Below the pieces are notes generated by a model. That model did no database searches, was not told where the DNA came from, and was given only the letters and a program-made list of their open reading frames with translations. From Bryopsis sp. KO-2023 (taxonomy: Eukaryota; Chlorophyta; Ulvophyceae; Bryopsidales; Bryopsidaceae): a stretch of 64,000 nt of DNA. How positions within the stretch are numbered: position 1 is the first letter of the stretch; every line of letters begins with the position of its first letter. Positions 27,387 through 38,536 of this stretch are shown one piece after another. Both the position numbers and the translations under genes were made by a program. The stretch covers positions 6,138,001 to 6,202,000 of the forward strand of contig BSYQ01000004.1 in NCBI GenBank assembly GCA_030272585.1, in the 5' to 3' direction.

Positions 27387-29560
27387 TAGGAAATTGTCAC
27401 CTTCGTGTCAGGAGATGGGTCGAAAAGCATGGTCACTATATCGGTAATAATTTGAGCTTCTTTTCCCTGGCTTTTTCTTGTAGCATACAGAGATGCTTTC
27501 ACAATTTTTCCATCGCCACACACTTCCACCAGCAATCGAACGCAATTCATGAAATTTCTATCAGGAAAATCAATACATAAATTAATTTAGGAAAACTAGC
27601 TCCACAGAGAAATAATATTTTGGTTTGGTGTGAAATATTGGTGCGTTTTGAGTGTCAATTGTTGGCAAGTGAAACAGCAATTTTGAGTGGATTTCAGTTT
27701 TGGGAAGAAGCCCTTCCTTGTGTATTGCCTTCACACATCTCAATGCGCACCCCACCCCCCTCCCCTTCTTTCAAATGAGTCTCAGCCAATTTTAGTAATA
27801 CCTTTTTCTCAGTCAAAAAAAAAAAGTCTTCATTATTTCATTTGCATTAAAAAACACACAAACTTGGAAATTTATGAACTTGATACAAAGTATTGTAGAG
27901 GAAACGCCAGCCCAATCTGAGATAATAAAAAAGTACCTTGATTTTCCAAATGAGAAAACAATGAAAAGAGAAAAAGAAAAAAACAAGAAGAAGAAAAAAA
28001 AATTAAACAAGAAGAAAACCTCCGCTCACCTGTGTTTCAGTCTCTTTCACATCCTCAATATCTATTGCCTTGGCTTGAATTTTCTTCAGAAATTCGTAGG
28101 GATCAGTTAAGAAAGCGATGCATTCGGATGGAAGGCAATGCTGCCCTTGTTTCAATAACAGTTTTGCCAATTTCAAACACATCCATCCTGCAGTCGAGGT
28201 TTTCACTCGTGGATGTCCAGCCCAGCCCTTCAATCGTGAAAGAGTGTTGCAAGCCAATGCCTGCCAATGTTTTCAGGAAAATTAAACAAAAAATTTAAGA
28301 AAAGTCGATCAATTATTAGAAGTAAAAACATAAATGTATGCAAAATTCCCCGTAATTTCGACCTGAAGCAATGATGACTAATAGAAACTTGCATTTCACT
28401 TTCCTACTTCTGAAAATTCTGTTGTAGGAATTTTTTGGAAAATGCCTTAGTTGAACAGTAGCCCCTCCCAAAATTCTTCCTGTTGCTTTCAAGAAAAATT
28501 CTGTAATATAGAAGAGAAAACAATGGCCTCACAATCATACTCGAGCTGCTTCCCCCCTCATTATAATAATCTGGATGTCAAAATTTTCAGCAAGAACTTA
28601 TCCCTACCTTTCTTTCGCTTTTTCATCTCTTGGCACTTGAACGATCAGACTAAATAAATCACTGAAAAAAAAAAAAATTATGGAAAATTCGACCAACAGC
28701 ATCCAATATTAAAATTGTGATATTTTTCCGAAGCTTCTTCTGTTGCACCGCAGAGGAGGAAAAAAATGCCCAAACTGGTGGCTGATATTTCCTTATCAAA
28801 TTGATATTTTCTTGGACAGCTTTCTTTCCACTTCGCCCGCATTACAGTGAAAAGGAAATTTTTCTGATGTGAACCACACATTCATAGCCAGGAATTTCCC
28901 TCACTTTGCGATTTGTTGAAGTGAATTTATTTCGCCTTCCTGTTCAGATTCCCTCAATGTATCTGCGCTTTTCTCCTAAAAAAAACTCCAAAACCATGTT
29001 TTGGTGTCGATGAAGGGTTTCGTCCAGCCAAAAATTTCATTCAAAGCCGTACCTTGGGCATCTGAATTCTTGAAGTTTAATCGAAACTGGTTTCAGAGGA
29101 TGTCTTCCCCAACATTTGCAGCAAATTTGCCACACGTCCGCCACATCTTTTTCATGCAAAGGGTTTGAATTCTCCAGCAAGGTCATCTCAGCCAACGAAG
29201 GCAAGGAGTTTTGCAGGGCAAAAACTGCCCCACGTAGACCATCCAATTCATCCGCCAGTGCCACCTCCGCTTTTCCAGTCTAACGATGCCATTGACCAAG
29301 TTCTGAATCGGAAAACAACTTCTTTCACCGCCACCACCTGTCAAAAGACTTGCTACCGATGAAAGGGGTGCTCAGAATTATTCCGAAGCCCTCGCATTGA
29401 AACAACCAACACAAAACTTGACATTGGGATTTTAAACATGCAGTAAAATTGGTGTGGGCGTTGGTCTGTCCGTATTGGTCATTGAGGATATGCTGGAGAA
29501 GGCTCACTTTTTGCCCCCAAAAAGCCATAATGGGTTGAACATCTGGGGTCTGTGGATTTC
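27387..29560 (-). CDS. Unidentified helical (HEAT/ARM-like) protein, C-terminal exons
   Basis: Four minus-strand segments look coding. About 29520-29430 reads 'SLLQHILNDQYGQTNAH'. About 29285-29050 reads 'ALADELDGLRGAVFALQN' and 'EKDVADVWQICCKCWG'. About 28810-28690 reads 'INLIRKYQPPVWAFFSSS'. 28260-28030 reads 'LACNTLSRLKGWAGHPR' and 'GWMCLKLAKLLLKQG', ending at GTGAGC. The last, about 27560-27387, reads 'MNCVRLLVEVCGDGK' and ends 'TKVTIS' plus TAA. The alternating amphipathic helices suggest an armadillo/HEAT-type scaffold. I could not assign a family, and exon borders other than 28030, 27560 and the stop are approximate. Confidence 0.4.
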
Positions 29561-30181
29561 AGGAAAAATCCGCTACTGCGTCCTAGATCCAACCGCAAAA
29601 CCAAGGTAAACATTTCATGGAACCGACGATTCCCAGAAGTCCGGGGGATTCCTGCAACAGAGGAGGTGCCCACCTGGAGGTGAATCAATCGATTCTCCAG
29701 CTTTTCAGAACAGCTGCCGTAAACCCCGGACTCGCAGGTTTGATCGGTATTTTCCCCATCATCCTCATGCAAAGAGCGCGGATCCACGCCCGATCGATCG
29801 TCTCGTGAGCGCTGAATGTGGTTCTTCACGACCCAGTTAGCTCGTCTCCACAGAAGTCCGATCCCAACTGTTTCAACCTCGATCAAGGACTGTCGGACCT
29901 CCCCATGATTGTATCTTTCTGGCACTCTTAGACGCCACATCAATCGACCACCCAGATTGCGTACAGCGCACATAAACAGCGACGGACTCACTTCACAGTC
30001 ACCCATCTTTGGGGTGGTTGGGTCGTCGACCCGTACAACAGCGTTTCCTTCCTTCCCGTCAGTTTGGGACCAAGGCACTGAAAAGGCGGCGCAGACTCTG
30101 TCTCCCATCCCCAAACCTCCTGTGTTGCTATATATATATATATAGCAACACAGGCACAGACACATAAAATTACAGATCGCT
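29561..30181 (-). other. Coding-like minus-strand segments, unresolved
   Basis: A 228-aa frame (30165-29479) is open but changes character along its length. The best protein-like pieces are 'RQSLIEVETVGIGLLWRR' (about 29900-29830) and, in another frame, 'DRAWIRALCMRMMGKI' (about 29810-29700). They may be exons of the neighbouring HEAT-like gene or remnants. A 36-bp perfect palindrome lies at 30119-30154. Confidence 0.25.
30119..30154. repeat. Perfect 36-bp palindrome with (TA)n core
   Basis: CCTGTGTTGC, then a TA run, then GCAACACAGG. The whole stretch is its own reverse complement and could form a cruciform. Confidence 0.95.
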
Positions 30182-30797
30182 TTACGATGGAGGACTTGGG
30201 GCGGCAGGTAGGTTCAGGAGGAATTGTGACGCCATAAGAATAGACCGGGTGAATTGCATTTTTACATCAGATGGCGTTGTGGGCTTGGTTGTGTTTGCCG
30301 GACTGGCATTGCGTAGGCAAGCACACATATGCATGAGAGTTAGGGATAGTCCATGTGATCCAGCAGTTGCTTTGTTTCTGTTGCATGTAAACCAAACCAA
30401 ACCAAAAATTACTGGCTTGCCCAGACAGTTCAACCCATCGTCAGAGAAGATCTGGGCGCCAGCCTTGAACCACACAGACTCCCCGAAAGTAGCACCAGTG
30501 TACCTCTCGAGGGCCTCAGGGGTGAGGCATCCAACAGTTCCCATCATCGCCCACCGGGCGTGGATCAACTCGATCTCAAAAAATAACGCTCACCTCTCGA
30601 AGGATTCGGGATCAGCAGACAAGCCATCCGTACTCACCAGGGAACTCTCCAGCCAGGTAGCTGGGGACGGCACCAGAGGAGTAGGGCCCCAACCACAACT
30701 CGGGACCGGGTCCATACCACTGAACGGCGGCTCGAGGAGTTCTTACCGAGGATCTTTGGACGGTTGCGAAAAGCCTGCTTTGGAGTGCAGTCGCCAT
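30182..30797 (-). pseudogene. LHCII chlorophyll a/b-binding protein, damaged copy
   Basis: LHCII binds chlorophylls in the thylakoid antenna. From ATG 30797 a short transit-like leader is followed by '[18 protein letters not shown]' and '[14 protein letters not shown]'. The helix B region '[11 protein letters not shown]' follows in another frame, as if about 11 nt were lost. A TGA precedes '[18 protein letters not shown]' (chlorophyll-binding E..H..R). Helix C '[18 protein letters not shown]' is intact. The last helix survives only as '[10 protein letters not shown]' before a stop, lacking its EGYR-type ligand end. Three independent defects make a functional product unlikely. It could still be a split gene if the defects are assembly errors. 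Confidence 0.8.
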
Positions 30798-30868
30798 GTT
30801 TTGGGGGTATAATATTGTTGCTAAATTTGATATTTTTGGGGTTTGTTTTTTTGTTTTTCGAGGCTTAG

Positions 30869-30971
30869 ATTGAAGAATTGAGGAAGCATGTATTAGCTTC
30901 TCACTCCACCATCCCGGCGGACCTATTGGAAGCAGTGAAAAGAAACGTCGAAAATTGTATCAATGAATCAG
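30869..30971 (+). CDS. Isolated coding-like exon, unidentified
   Basis: Between a GAGGCTTAG acceptor and an AG/GTACC donor the frame reads '[16 protein letters not shown]' and '[16 protein letters not shown]'. This is good helical protein sequence on the plus strand, next to the start of the LHCII pseudogene. No partner exon was found, and the family is unknown. Confidence 0.35.
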
Positions 30972-31446
30972 GTACCTTGTTGGTCTGGCGGCCCTTGTCT
31001 GACTGGTGGTGCCGTGTGTTTGGCAGTTTCGTTTCCCTCCTCCCTTCCGTTGTGTTCAACACGTTGGGCAAATAAAGTTTATCAGCGATTTTGGGGGGTT
31101 TGAAAGACTAAACGAGTAGAATCCAAGTTGTAACCCCCCTTGTAGGGACAAATTCGCATATTGCGATCCAACCATGTGGAGTACCACTGCGCATGTGTTT
31201 TACGTGTCGTGTCGAGGGTGTTGTGTCCCGCCCATCTCTTTCCGAAACAGTAGAGTCCCACCTTCGCGAGCTACAGTTTGGCTCCGTTGCATCCACCTGT
31301 ATCGATCGAGCTGGTCCAACGCGCGCAATGTCGAGGGGGGCTTTTACGGGGAGGAAGACCAAGGGGCATCGGCTCGACAGGGGGTTTGCCGCACTGCCCA
31401 CCACCCACAAATTGATTAGCTACCCAGGGCGTTACACTCTTCCACA
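30972..31446. other. Presumed promoter of the LppX-like gene; no gene seen
   Basis: About 0.47 kb without a supportable exon. Short frames on both strands only. Confidence 0.35.
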
Positions 31447-32370
31447 ATGGCTGGTCGCTCTCTTTCGTTGGCGTTTCTCCTTTTCGTTGTTTTGTCTGGC
31501 GCCGCTCGGGCGGAGCTTTCGTCCATGGAGAAAGAGATGGTGCCGAGGCTTCACACCGCCGCTATCGACACCTACTCGCAAAAGTCTTTTTCTGTGAGTA
31601 CGAGGGCCACGATATATCGATATCTATATAGACGCGACAACATATTCAAAGTATCTGGAAAGGGACTCTTACAAGATGGGGCGGAGGTGGTGGTCATTGG
31701 AGACAAGACGTGGGCCAGAAGGGAGGGAGAAAAAAGTTGGACTGAGCTCGATCTTGACGACGAAGACAGCTCTGACTTGTTGGCAGACCTGGACATTTTC
31801 GAGAATGATGCCAACGGCGGGCAGGTGAAGTTTCTGTCGCAACGACATACATGTGTTTGTGTTTGTGTTTGTGTTTGTGTGTGTGTGTTTATTTGTTTGT
31901 CTCAAATGGGTGCACGGAAAATCAAAAGAAATCGCACTCATCGCGCCAGCAGCGCTAACAAACGGCTTTCTTGCAGCTGACGGAGGAATTTGACGTCAAA
32001 AATATCGAGAGGATCGAGCCGACCGAGGCGCCGACCAAGACAGAGTTTTGCTTAGGAATATTGCCCACGCGCGTGAATTCCTGTTCGAGGATGCTGACGA
32101 TGTTTTCCGGACGGTGTTCGATAATGGCCAGTACCGCGCCACTGCTTGCGTGGACGAGACAACTGGTTTTATGTCCAGCTTGAGCTTTTTCCTGGAGGCG
32201 AAAGACTAGGGAGGGAGCTAAAAAACGTTCTTCGTCTGTCCAGTTCTTCGTCTGGATTTCGAAGACGACATATTCCAAATTTGGCGAGCCTGTCGACTTC
32301 CCAGATGATTCTTCTCCTACGGCCACCCGAGCCAACTTTCCACGTCATCACCTCAGATCGGCTTTTTTTT
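31447..32370 (+). CDS. Secreted LppX/LolA-like lipocalin-fold protein (tentative)
   Basis: ATG 31447 begins a clear signal peptide ('MAGRSLSLAFLLFVVLSG', cleavage near 'ARA'). Exon 1 to 31824 reads 'FKVSGKGLLQDGAEVVVIG', then 'WARREGEKSWTELD', a pattern like LppX/LprG-type lipid-binding domains. Exon 2 from 31977 ('LTEEFDVKNIERIEP') changes frame near 32020 into 'LLRNIAHAREFLFEDADD' and ends 'FFLEAKD'. A third segment from 32244 reads 'YSKFGEPVDFPDD', resembling the 'YSD-G-PV-I--P' end of that family. Probably exported. The family call is an inference from short motifs. A (GTTT)n run lies in the intron (31852-31890). Confidence 0.45.
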
Positions 32371-32818
32371 TCGTCTTGAGCTCATGTTTTTTCAGAATAA
32401 ATCATGATTACACACGATTTCATGCTTTTTCCATGTCGACTGTTTTTTTTTGTCCCCGTCTCTTTCTCTCAAACTCAAGCAGCGTCCGTTTTTTTTGACA
32501 GAGACGAGTTTTGGAGGAGTTTTGGTAGGAGTTTTGATTTTTTTCTGGCTTCCATCTTCTTTCCTCTTTTCCTCTTTGAAAAGAGACTGTGAAAGCCACT
32601 GGCTGGCCACCAGCGCAGACTCAGCGAGGATCGTAAATTCGCCGGACAAAGTCAGTCACAAGTCACAGCGCGATTTCCGAAACGTCTTGTCGACGGGACG
32701 TCCCCTTTTTGTTCGGAGCGATAAGAGTCTGGGTGAGTGCAAACGGTGCTGCGTACCTTTCCCTGGCTGCTGCGACCTCTAAAACAGCCCCTGATCGTAG
32801 GAAGGGGAGCTCACACAA

Positions 32819-34352
32819 TGCGGCGGCCGATAGCATCCCTCGCGATCTTGTTGATTTTCGTCTCGTCGACGCTCCATGCGGCCGAGATAGGTACGAACGC
32901 ACGGTAGTGTGGTTTCCCCCGCATACTATGTCTAGTAGACCGCCCGTTTGTTTTCTGGGAAAGCCGCTAGTCTGGGAAGGGGACATCATCGATCGAGCGA
33001 TCCGATCGCTACAATGGTGGCTACGTATTCAAATGCAGTGTCCCTTCTGCTGATGCCAAAGCCACACAGGGCGGCGATGTTGAGGTGCACCTCCATTCAC
33101 CTCCAGAGAATTTTCCATTCGTTTTTTACGCTGCGTCTGTTCTAGGTTTTCTTTTTTCCAAGGCTTCTTTCAGGGATGTTGTATTGTGATGGTGGGCTTT
33201 TCATTGGGGTGTTTTGAAACCAGGTGGATGCCAAAGCAATTGCTGCCGCCCAAGCCGAAGTGAAAAACGACATTGCTGAGGCCGTCGCTAAAGCCGTTTC
33301 GATAGTGGAGAGCGTGGCCACCGTGGTTGCTTCTGCCATTGCGAATGCCTTTTCCAGTGCAAAGGGAGGCTCCTCGGAGGCCACCTCTGCAGTCAAATCC
33401 TCCGTTTCTACTTCTGGAATTGTGACAGCGGCTGCCAGAGCCAGGGTGGTGGCCGAAAGCAAAGGGGGTAGCGTCGAAGTGGTGAGCAACTTTGATTTGA
33501 CTGAGGAAAACCCTCAGAATAGAATAAAAAATTGGGGAATTCCCACTGTCAGTCGTGAATTTAGTGAGACTTCTCAAGATCAAAAAATAGTGTTTGGATT
33601 TCTTGTCGATTGATATGTTTTCGCTCTTCTTTTTGCTGGTGTTTTTCCGGTAAGATGCTGTGGTGGTTGCATTTTAGACCGTTTCAGAAGCAGTAACCAG
33701 GGTGGTTGCCAAAGCTATCGCTAATGCGTTGGCTGTCGTCCAAGAAGATTCGGCTGTGGCCACAGCTGGAGTGGAAGCTACAACCGGAGTGAAGGAGCAA
33801 GCCACTGTGGACTCTACCAGCAGAGTCACGGGCAGAGGCAAGTTTCCCGAAGTGTTGTTTTTTTTTTTTTGAAAATCCATGGGAAGCTTCCTTTTCTGCC
33901 TCACTCTATTTCCCCCTTTTTTTCATATCGCAGTTTTTTTTTTTGGGGGGGGGAAACCAACCGATCTGGTGCTGTGAGGTTTTCCTCTGTGCATTCTGGT
34001 GGGATGTATTATTCTTATCTGCCACTGGATTGGTTTTTTCAATGCAGTGCAATATGAAGTAGATATTTAAGCGCTGGCTACAGTAATAACCAATACTGTA
34101 TGAGAAAGAGAGAAAGGGGGGGGGGAAAAGTATTATGGACTGCATATTGATGTGGATATATTTTTTCCTTTGGCTGCAGGTGACAGCTGTGATGTGAGAT
34201 CTAACACCAATTTACCGTCTAGCAGTGGGGTGATTAATGATGGGAAAAAAGATACAGCTCGAACGGACGGAGATTGCTGCAAACTGTGCAATGATAATCG
34301 GGTACTGTGGGAAGACGTAGGTCAGAAGCCACTATATATGTGGAGAAAATAA
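32819..34352 (+). CDS. Secreted Ala/Val-rich repetitive protein, five exons
   Basis: ATG 32819 starts a signal peptide ('MRRPIASLAILLIFVSST', cleavage near 'LHA'). Exon 2 (about 32969-33146) reads 'YNGGYVFKCSVPSADA'. Exon 3 (33223-33482) and exon 4 (about 33680-33840) consist of Ala/Val heptad-like repeats ('AIAAAQAEVKNDIAEAVA', 'TRVVAKAIANALAVV'), likely a long helix or coiled coil. The donor of exon 4 is GC rather than GT (AGAG/GCAAGT), and only this choice joins in phase to exon 5 (from 34182). Exon 5 ends 'GDCCKLCNDNRVLWED' and stops at 34352. It lies head-to-tail behind another secreted-protein gene. The function is unknown, perhaps cell wall or extracellular matrix. The phase of exon 1 to exon 2 is unresolved. 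Confidence 0.6.
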
Positions 34353-35960
34353 ATAATACATCATGCAACCTTTTGTTGTGGTGTGTGTTTTTAGTCATAA
34401 TTGTTTTTATTGATGGAAAGGGATGTATTTATTGAATGACCTGTGAACATCATCGAGGGCAGTTTTCCTGAAGGTCTTTTCATTTTTTTTTCATTTTCTC
34501 AATTTAGTGATTTTGCTGTGCTGCCGAGTCAATGAATTTATGTTTGTTTAAAATTATTAAAATTATAATAATTATTTATTGATCTTAATTCTGAAAAATT
34601 GTTTAAATATGTCATTTTGTAAATGTGTAGACTGCAGGGCCTTGACCAGAATCACAGAAGGGACTGAATGGAACAGGCAGGGCGAATGCTGGATGCAAAA
34701 TCTTGTGCCAACCGGAAAAGCGTGCAGCCATTGCAATATATAAAAAATGGAAGGACCCCCATTTCTTTTTGAAGGCTTTTTTTTGGCTCAGTTTTATCAA
34801 AACATGGAAGCATGTCCTTTAGAGGTCGTTTCGTAGAACAATATATCAACTGTGTGTGTGTGTTTTTTGAGTTGAGCGCAAGCGCCACCGCTGAGACATG
34901 AAACGCCTGTTATGATCCGGGGGGGGGGTCGTTACTGTCTCCATCGTGGACAGCTGCCCATGCAACGACACTGGAAACTCTCACTCAAACAAGAGGTGGT
35001 GGGTTGCTGTTGAAATCGTTCCACGCTCCGTTGCAGAGACTGGGTTGACCTGGTGGTGCAAAATTGTGGTGATTTGTTGTTTACGTCTCGCAGGAGTCTG
35101 ACATTCAATTACCTTATCCAATTGCTCTTTCCTCCCAGAGCCAGCACGCCAGGACAGCCGTTTGCTCGACAGTCGACCCAACGACACATTTCAACGAAAC
35201 TGTTCCACTGTTCGCCCAAAACGACCCGGCGGCGACTCCGATCAAAGAGCGCCTGCCCAGATCGTGTCCAAACCCATTCGTCGCGCTCACATCAACGCAC
35301 CAGCATTGCGTCATGTGTGCTTTCAACTCAACACAAAAACACGCGCACGATGTTTTAGTCCGAAGAGGCTTGGGTGGGGTAAGGGATCAATCCAAATTCT
35401 TACAACCACAACGTCGGAACCCAATCAATATATAGTGGAACAAGTCATAACTGTATCGTCCCAATTACCACTGGTGAGTCAGCCAACACAATCTGTTCCC
35501 CCACAGTCATCACACATTCCCCACTGGAACACTATCCGCCCACATTCGGAGTTGAGCCCCACGAAAATCAGAACGTCCCACTGAAAACAGTGTCCAAATC
35601 CCTCCTCAGATCTCACACGCTAGAAGCCCTTGCCAGCTCCTGGTCACATGTTCCGCCTATCCGTACTTTCGACACAAGAATTCCTGCTCGCTCAATGAGC
35701 ACCATTGCAGGTGTCCCCTGAAACTCAGCAGCGCCCGTTTGATGGCAGTTATCATGGATCGGAGAATGTCACGACGGTTTGCCCTTGATTTGTGATGCCT
35801 GCCCAACTCCTTCACCATCAACCACTCGTCCAGCTCCGTGGCCTCTTGGAACTAATGACAATTTGAAGACTGCTCGTTCGTCCTTTTTGATTTTTGCCAG
35901 ATCCTCGTTTCCACCACCTCCACGATCTGTCACTCCTTGGGGTGTAGGCGCGAGAGTGTC

Positions 35961-36140
35961 GTCGCACGTGATACGACTGTATATACTATATATGGTTGCT
36001 TTCATGCTAAAAATATATACACGCGACATATGGATGTGTTGATCTTAGGCAAAGATATGCAAAGTAATTTACAGAACAGTTCTTGATACACCATCATATA
36101 ACTCTAGTCCCAGCAAAGAGACAAGAATTAGAAATGCGAC
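35961..36140 (+). mobile_element. MITE-like repeat, single-copy-region instance
   Basis: 180 bp bounded by GTCGCA (35961) and TGCGAC (36135-36140). Closely similar to 1278-1470 and to its duplicated copies, with scattered substitutions, so it transposed or was copied independently. Non-coding. Confidence 0.65.
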
Positions 36141-36705
36141 AATCAATATTTCCCTGGACGTTATTATTTCCTGCGCGCGAAAAAACAGCGAAGGAAAACT
36201 CCCTTCGCATTCCGCGGGCCTCAAGAAAAGTAGAGCAAAAAAGCACAGACAGCCGGTGCACCCAGCAAACACTAGTTTTCGACGGTCGACCAGACACAAT
36301 CCTTCAAAAAAATGTAACGATCCCATCCGCTCTATTTTCCCACCGGCTCCTTACCAGCTGGAGGTCAACAAATCGCACCTGAAGGAATTAATCCAAGCAC
36401 CAGCCAACGAGTCGGAAAAAAAAGAGCTCTCAATGCGGTTCCCAGACTCTGGTGAACTTTCAGTGGGTTCTTTTTGCCCCTAATCTGCTTGAAAGGTTTG
36501 ATTCTGCTGTGCACATTGCGCGAGCCCAACACGCTTCCCAGTGGGTATTTTCGTCGAGCAGAGAAGAGAAGGAAGCAACGTTTTTCTTAACATCCCCCCG
36601 ATGCTTTAGGCTCTGGCCTGGCATGTCTTGTACTTCTTTTGGTTGGAAGATCATGTATGCTGAAGTTTTTTTTATGTTGCAATAGAGGCCTGGGCTGTTG
36701 CCATG

Positions 36706-36750
36706 CAATATTCAATATTGCTTCTTCTGAAGAAGCAATATTGAATATTG
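36706..36750. repeat. 45-bp near-perfect palindrome
   Basis: Two 22-bp arms (CAATATTCAATATTGCTTCT plus TC, and the complement) around one unpaired base. It would form a tight hairpin. Confidence 0.95.
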
Positions 36751-37489
36751 ATTGATTTAGTCTTTTTGTCATTTTTTCTTCTCTCCATATACAAGGTGCT
36801 GGATTTCACCAAGGATCCATGAACAACACCAAATATATTTTCAAAAAAGAAAACCAACCGGAGAATTTTAAAGGGCAAAAAAACAAAAAAGCTAGCAGAA
36901 CATTCTTTTTTTCAAAGCACAAGCACAAGCCTGCAACATCAACTGTAAAAACAAAAAAAGCCAACCAAAGAAAAATATTACAAGAAATATTACAAGAAAT
37001 GCCATAGCATTCAAAAAAAAAGGGAAAAAAGAAAAAAGAAGCCCTCTAGCCTTGGAAGAAAGAATCCATTCCACTCTATCAAAAACCAAGCTTTGGGAAA
37101 AGTTCGAAAGAAAATTTGCGACAATAACTAGAGAAGATCCTTGTGAGGGAGACGGCCAGAATTCTGACTTTTCATCCATGGAGCACCCCACTTTGGGAAA
37201 GGCACCAAAAAAACCCCATTTAAACATATGCACCATCAACAAACAAACAATCATAATTACATGCAAAGATGCCGATAAGACCGAATCTCATGTTTCAATG
37301 TCGATTATCAGTTTTATAGTTTATAAATCTGCAAGATCTACCAGAATTCCAAAAATGTAATATGACCTTGATATTCCACAGCCCAAAGACACCCAACCAC
37401 AAAAAAAAAGTGTTCCTTTCTTCCCGATTATCCAATCACACAGAACCACAACAAAACCACCGAGAATTACTAGCTCAATAACATACCGC

Positions 37490-38536
37490 TCATGTAAAAT
37501 CCCACATCAAGCAAGTCCCTTTATCAGTGACCCCAATTATCATTTTGTCGTCACACCATAACCAAACATAAGGGTATTCCATATCGAATGCCAATGCATC
37601 TGGTGGTGTCTGCAATTTTCGAATGCAATCTCCTTGTTCCAGATCCCATACACTCACGACACCATGTAAAGAGCCCGACACCAGACGACCGCAACCCATT
37701 GCGATACAGGAACAATCCCCGTCCCCTTGGAATTTGCTTACTACACTCCCATCATTCAAATCCCAGACGAGAACAACTTCATCACTCGCCCTACTTGCTA
37801 TCAAGCCTTTGAAAACTCTAGATACCTCGATAACTTTGCCATAATTCCCAGGAAACACGTGAATGCATGTCCTTTCCGCAACGTTCCATATCCTTATATC
37901 CAAAGATCCGCTTATCAAGCGCATCTTATCATCGGTGGAGGACAATGTCACCACATGGTTTGGATGCCCCCTCAACACTTTCTTGCACTTCCAATCCCCT
38001 TTTCCCCAAAGTTTGATGAGGCCATCACTACTCGCCGTCGCTACCTCTTCTCTAAGCTCCTCGATTGCCCAAAGAGTGTCACTATGAGCCTTGAATTGAA
38101 GCAAAGACTTGGACGTATCAACATCCCAACCACAAAGTTCTCCCTTGTAGTCCCCACTCAACAAGATTTTATCGATAAAATGGACCGAAAAAACCACACG
38201 ATTGCCAACATCCAAGACCACGTAACTTTCTGGTCCAATTGTAGTATTCCAACAGACCAGGGAAAAATCACCACCAAGTGCGATAAGGTCATCTTTCTTT
38301 GTTCCACATCTGAAATCACTTGATTCCTCGAGACGAGTTGCTATGGGTAAGACCTGCTTTGATCGCCACAAGTTCTCGCACCGAAGTTTTTCGGACAAAC
38401 GAGGCTCCTCGCTTGCTTGACACCATATGGACGCTACAGAGCGAGACCTGGCTAGATCCCTTTTTGAGGTTTTTTCAAGAATGCCATTTATGATATTCAA
38501 GGGCAGATCCCACTCCATGGCTGGAACTTGGTTCAT
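37490..38536 (-). CDS. F-box/WD40-repeat protein, intronless (left copy)
   Basis: 348 aa from ATG 38536. The N-terminal F-box spans residues about 8-50 ('LPLNIINGILEKTSKRDLAR' region), the Skp1-binding module of SCF ubiquitin ligases. It is followed by about six WD40 repeats with visible W-D ends: 'GDYKGELCGWDVD', 'SSDGLIKLWG', 'ISGSLDIRIWNV', 'SDEVVLVWDLND', 'SGSLHGVVSVWDLEQG' and 'GTCLMWDF' at the C-terminus. This is the FBXW type of substrate receptor. The lack of introns in an intron-rich genome suggests a retro-derived or young gene. Bases from 38377 up belong to the palindrome arm, so the first 53 codons recur at the right edge of the window. Confidence 0.85.
   Translation of the reverse strand: MNQVPAMEWDLPLNIINGILEKTSKRDLARSRSVASIWCQASEEPRLSEKLRCENLWRSKQVLPIATRLEESSDFRCGTKKDDLIALGGDFSLVCWNTTIGPESYVVLDVGNRVVFSVHFIDKILLSGDYKGELCGWDVDTSKSLLQFKAHSDTLWAIEELREEVATASSDGLIKLWGKGDWKCKKVLRGHPNHVVTLSSTDDKMRLISGSLDIRIWNVAERTCIHVFPGNYGKVIEVSRVFKGLIASRASDEVVLVWDLNDGSVVSKFQGDGDCSCIAMGCGRLVSGSLHGVVSVWDLEQGDCIRKLQTPPDALAFDMEYPYVWLWCDDKMIIGVTDKGTCLMWDFT

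Larger units (their letters stand above)
34353..37489. other. 3.1 kb without a recognised gene
   Basis: Holds the dispersed repeat 35961-36140 and the palindrome 36706-36750. Three plus-strand frames (35162-35584, 36256-36483, 37052-37360) are open and partly protein-like ('VNKSHLKELIQAPANESE' in the second), but none matches a family or shows convincing exon borders. Remnants of a mobile element are possible. Confidence 0.4.

Noticed and set aside
29479-30165. 228-aa minus-strand ORF as a single real gene
   Set aside because: Protein-like stretches lie in different frames along it and no family fits; listed only as an unresolved region.
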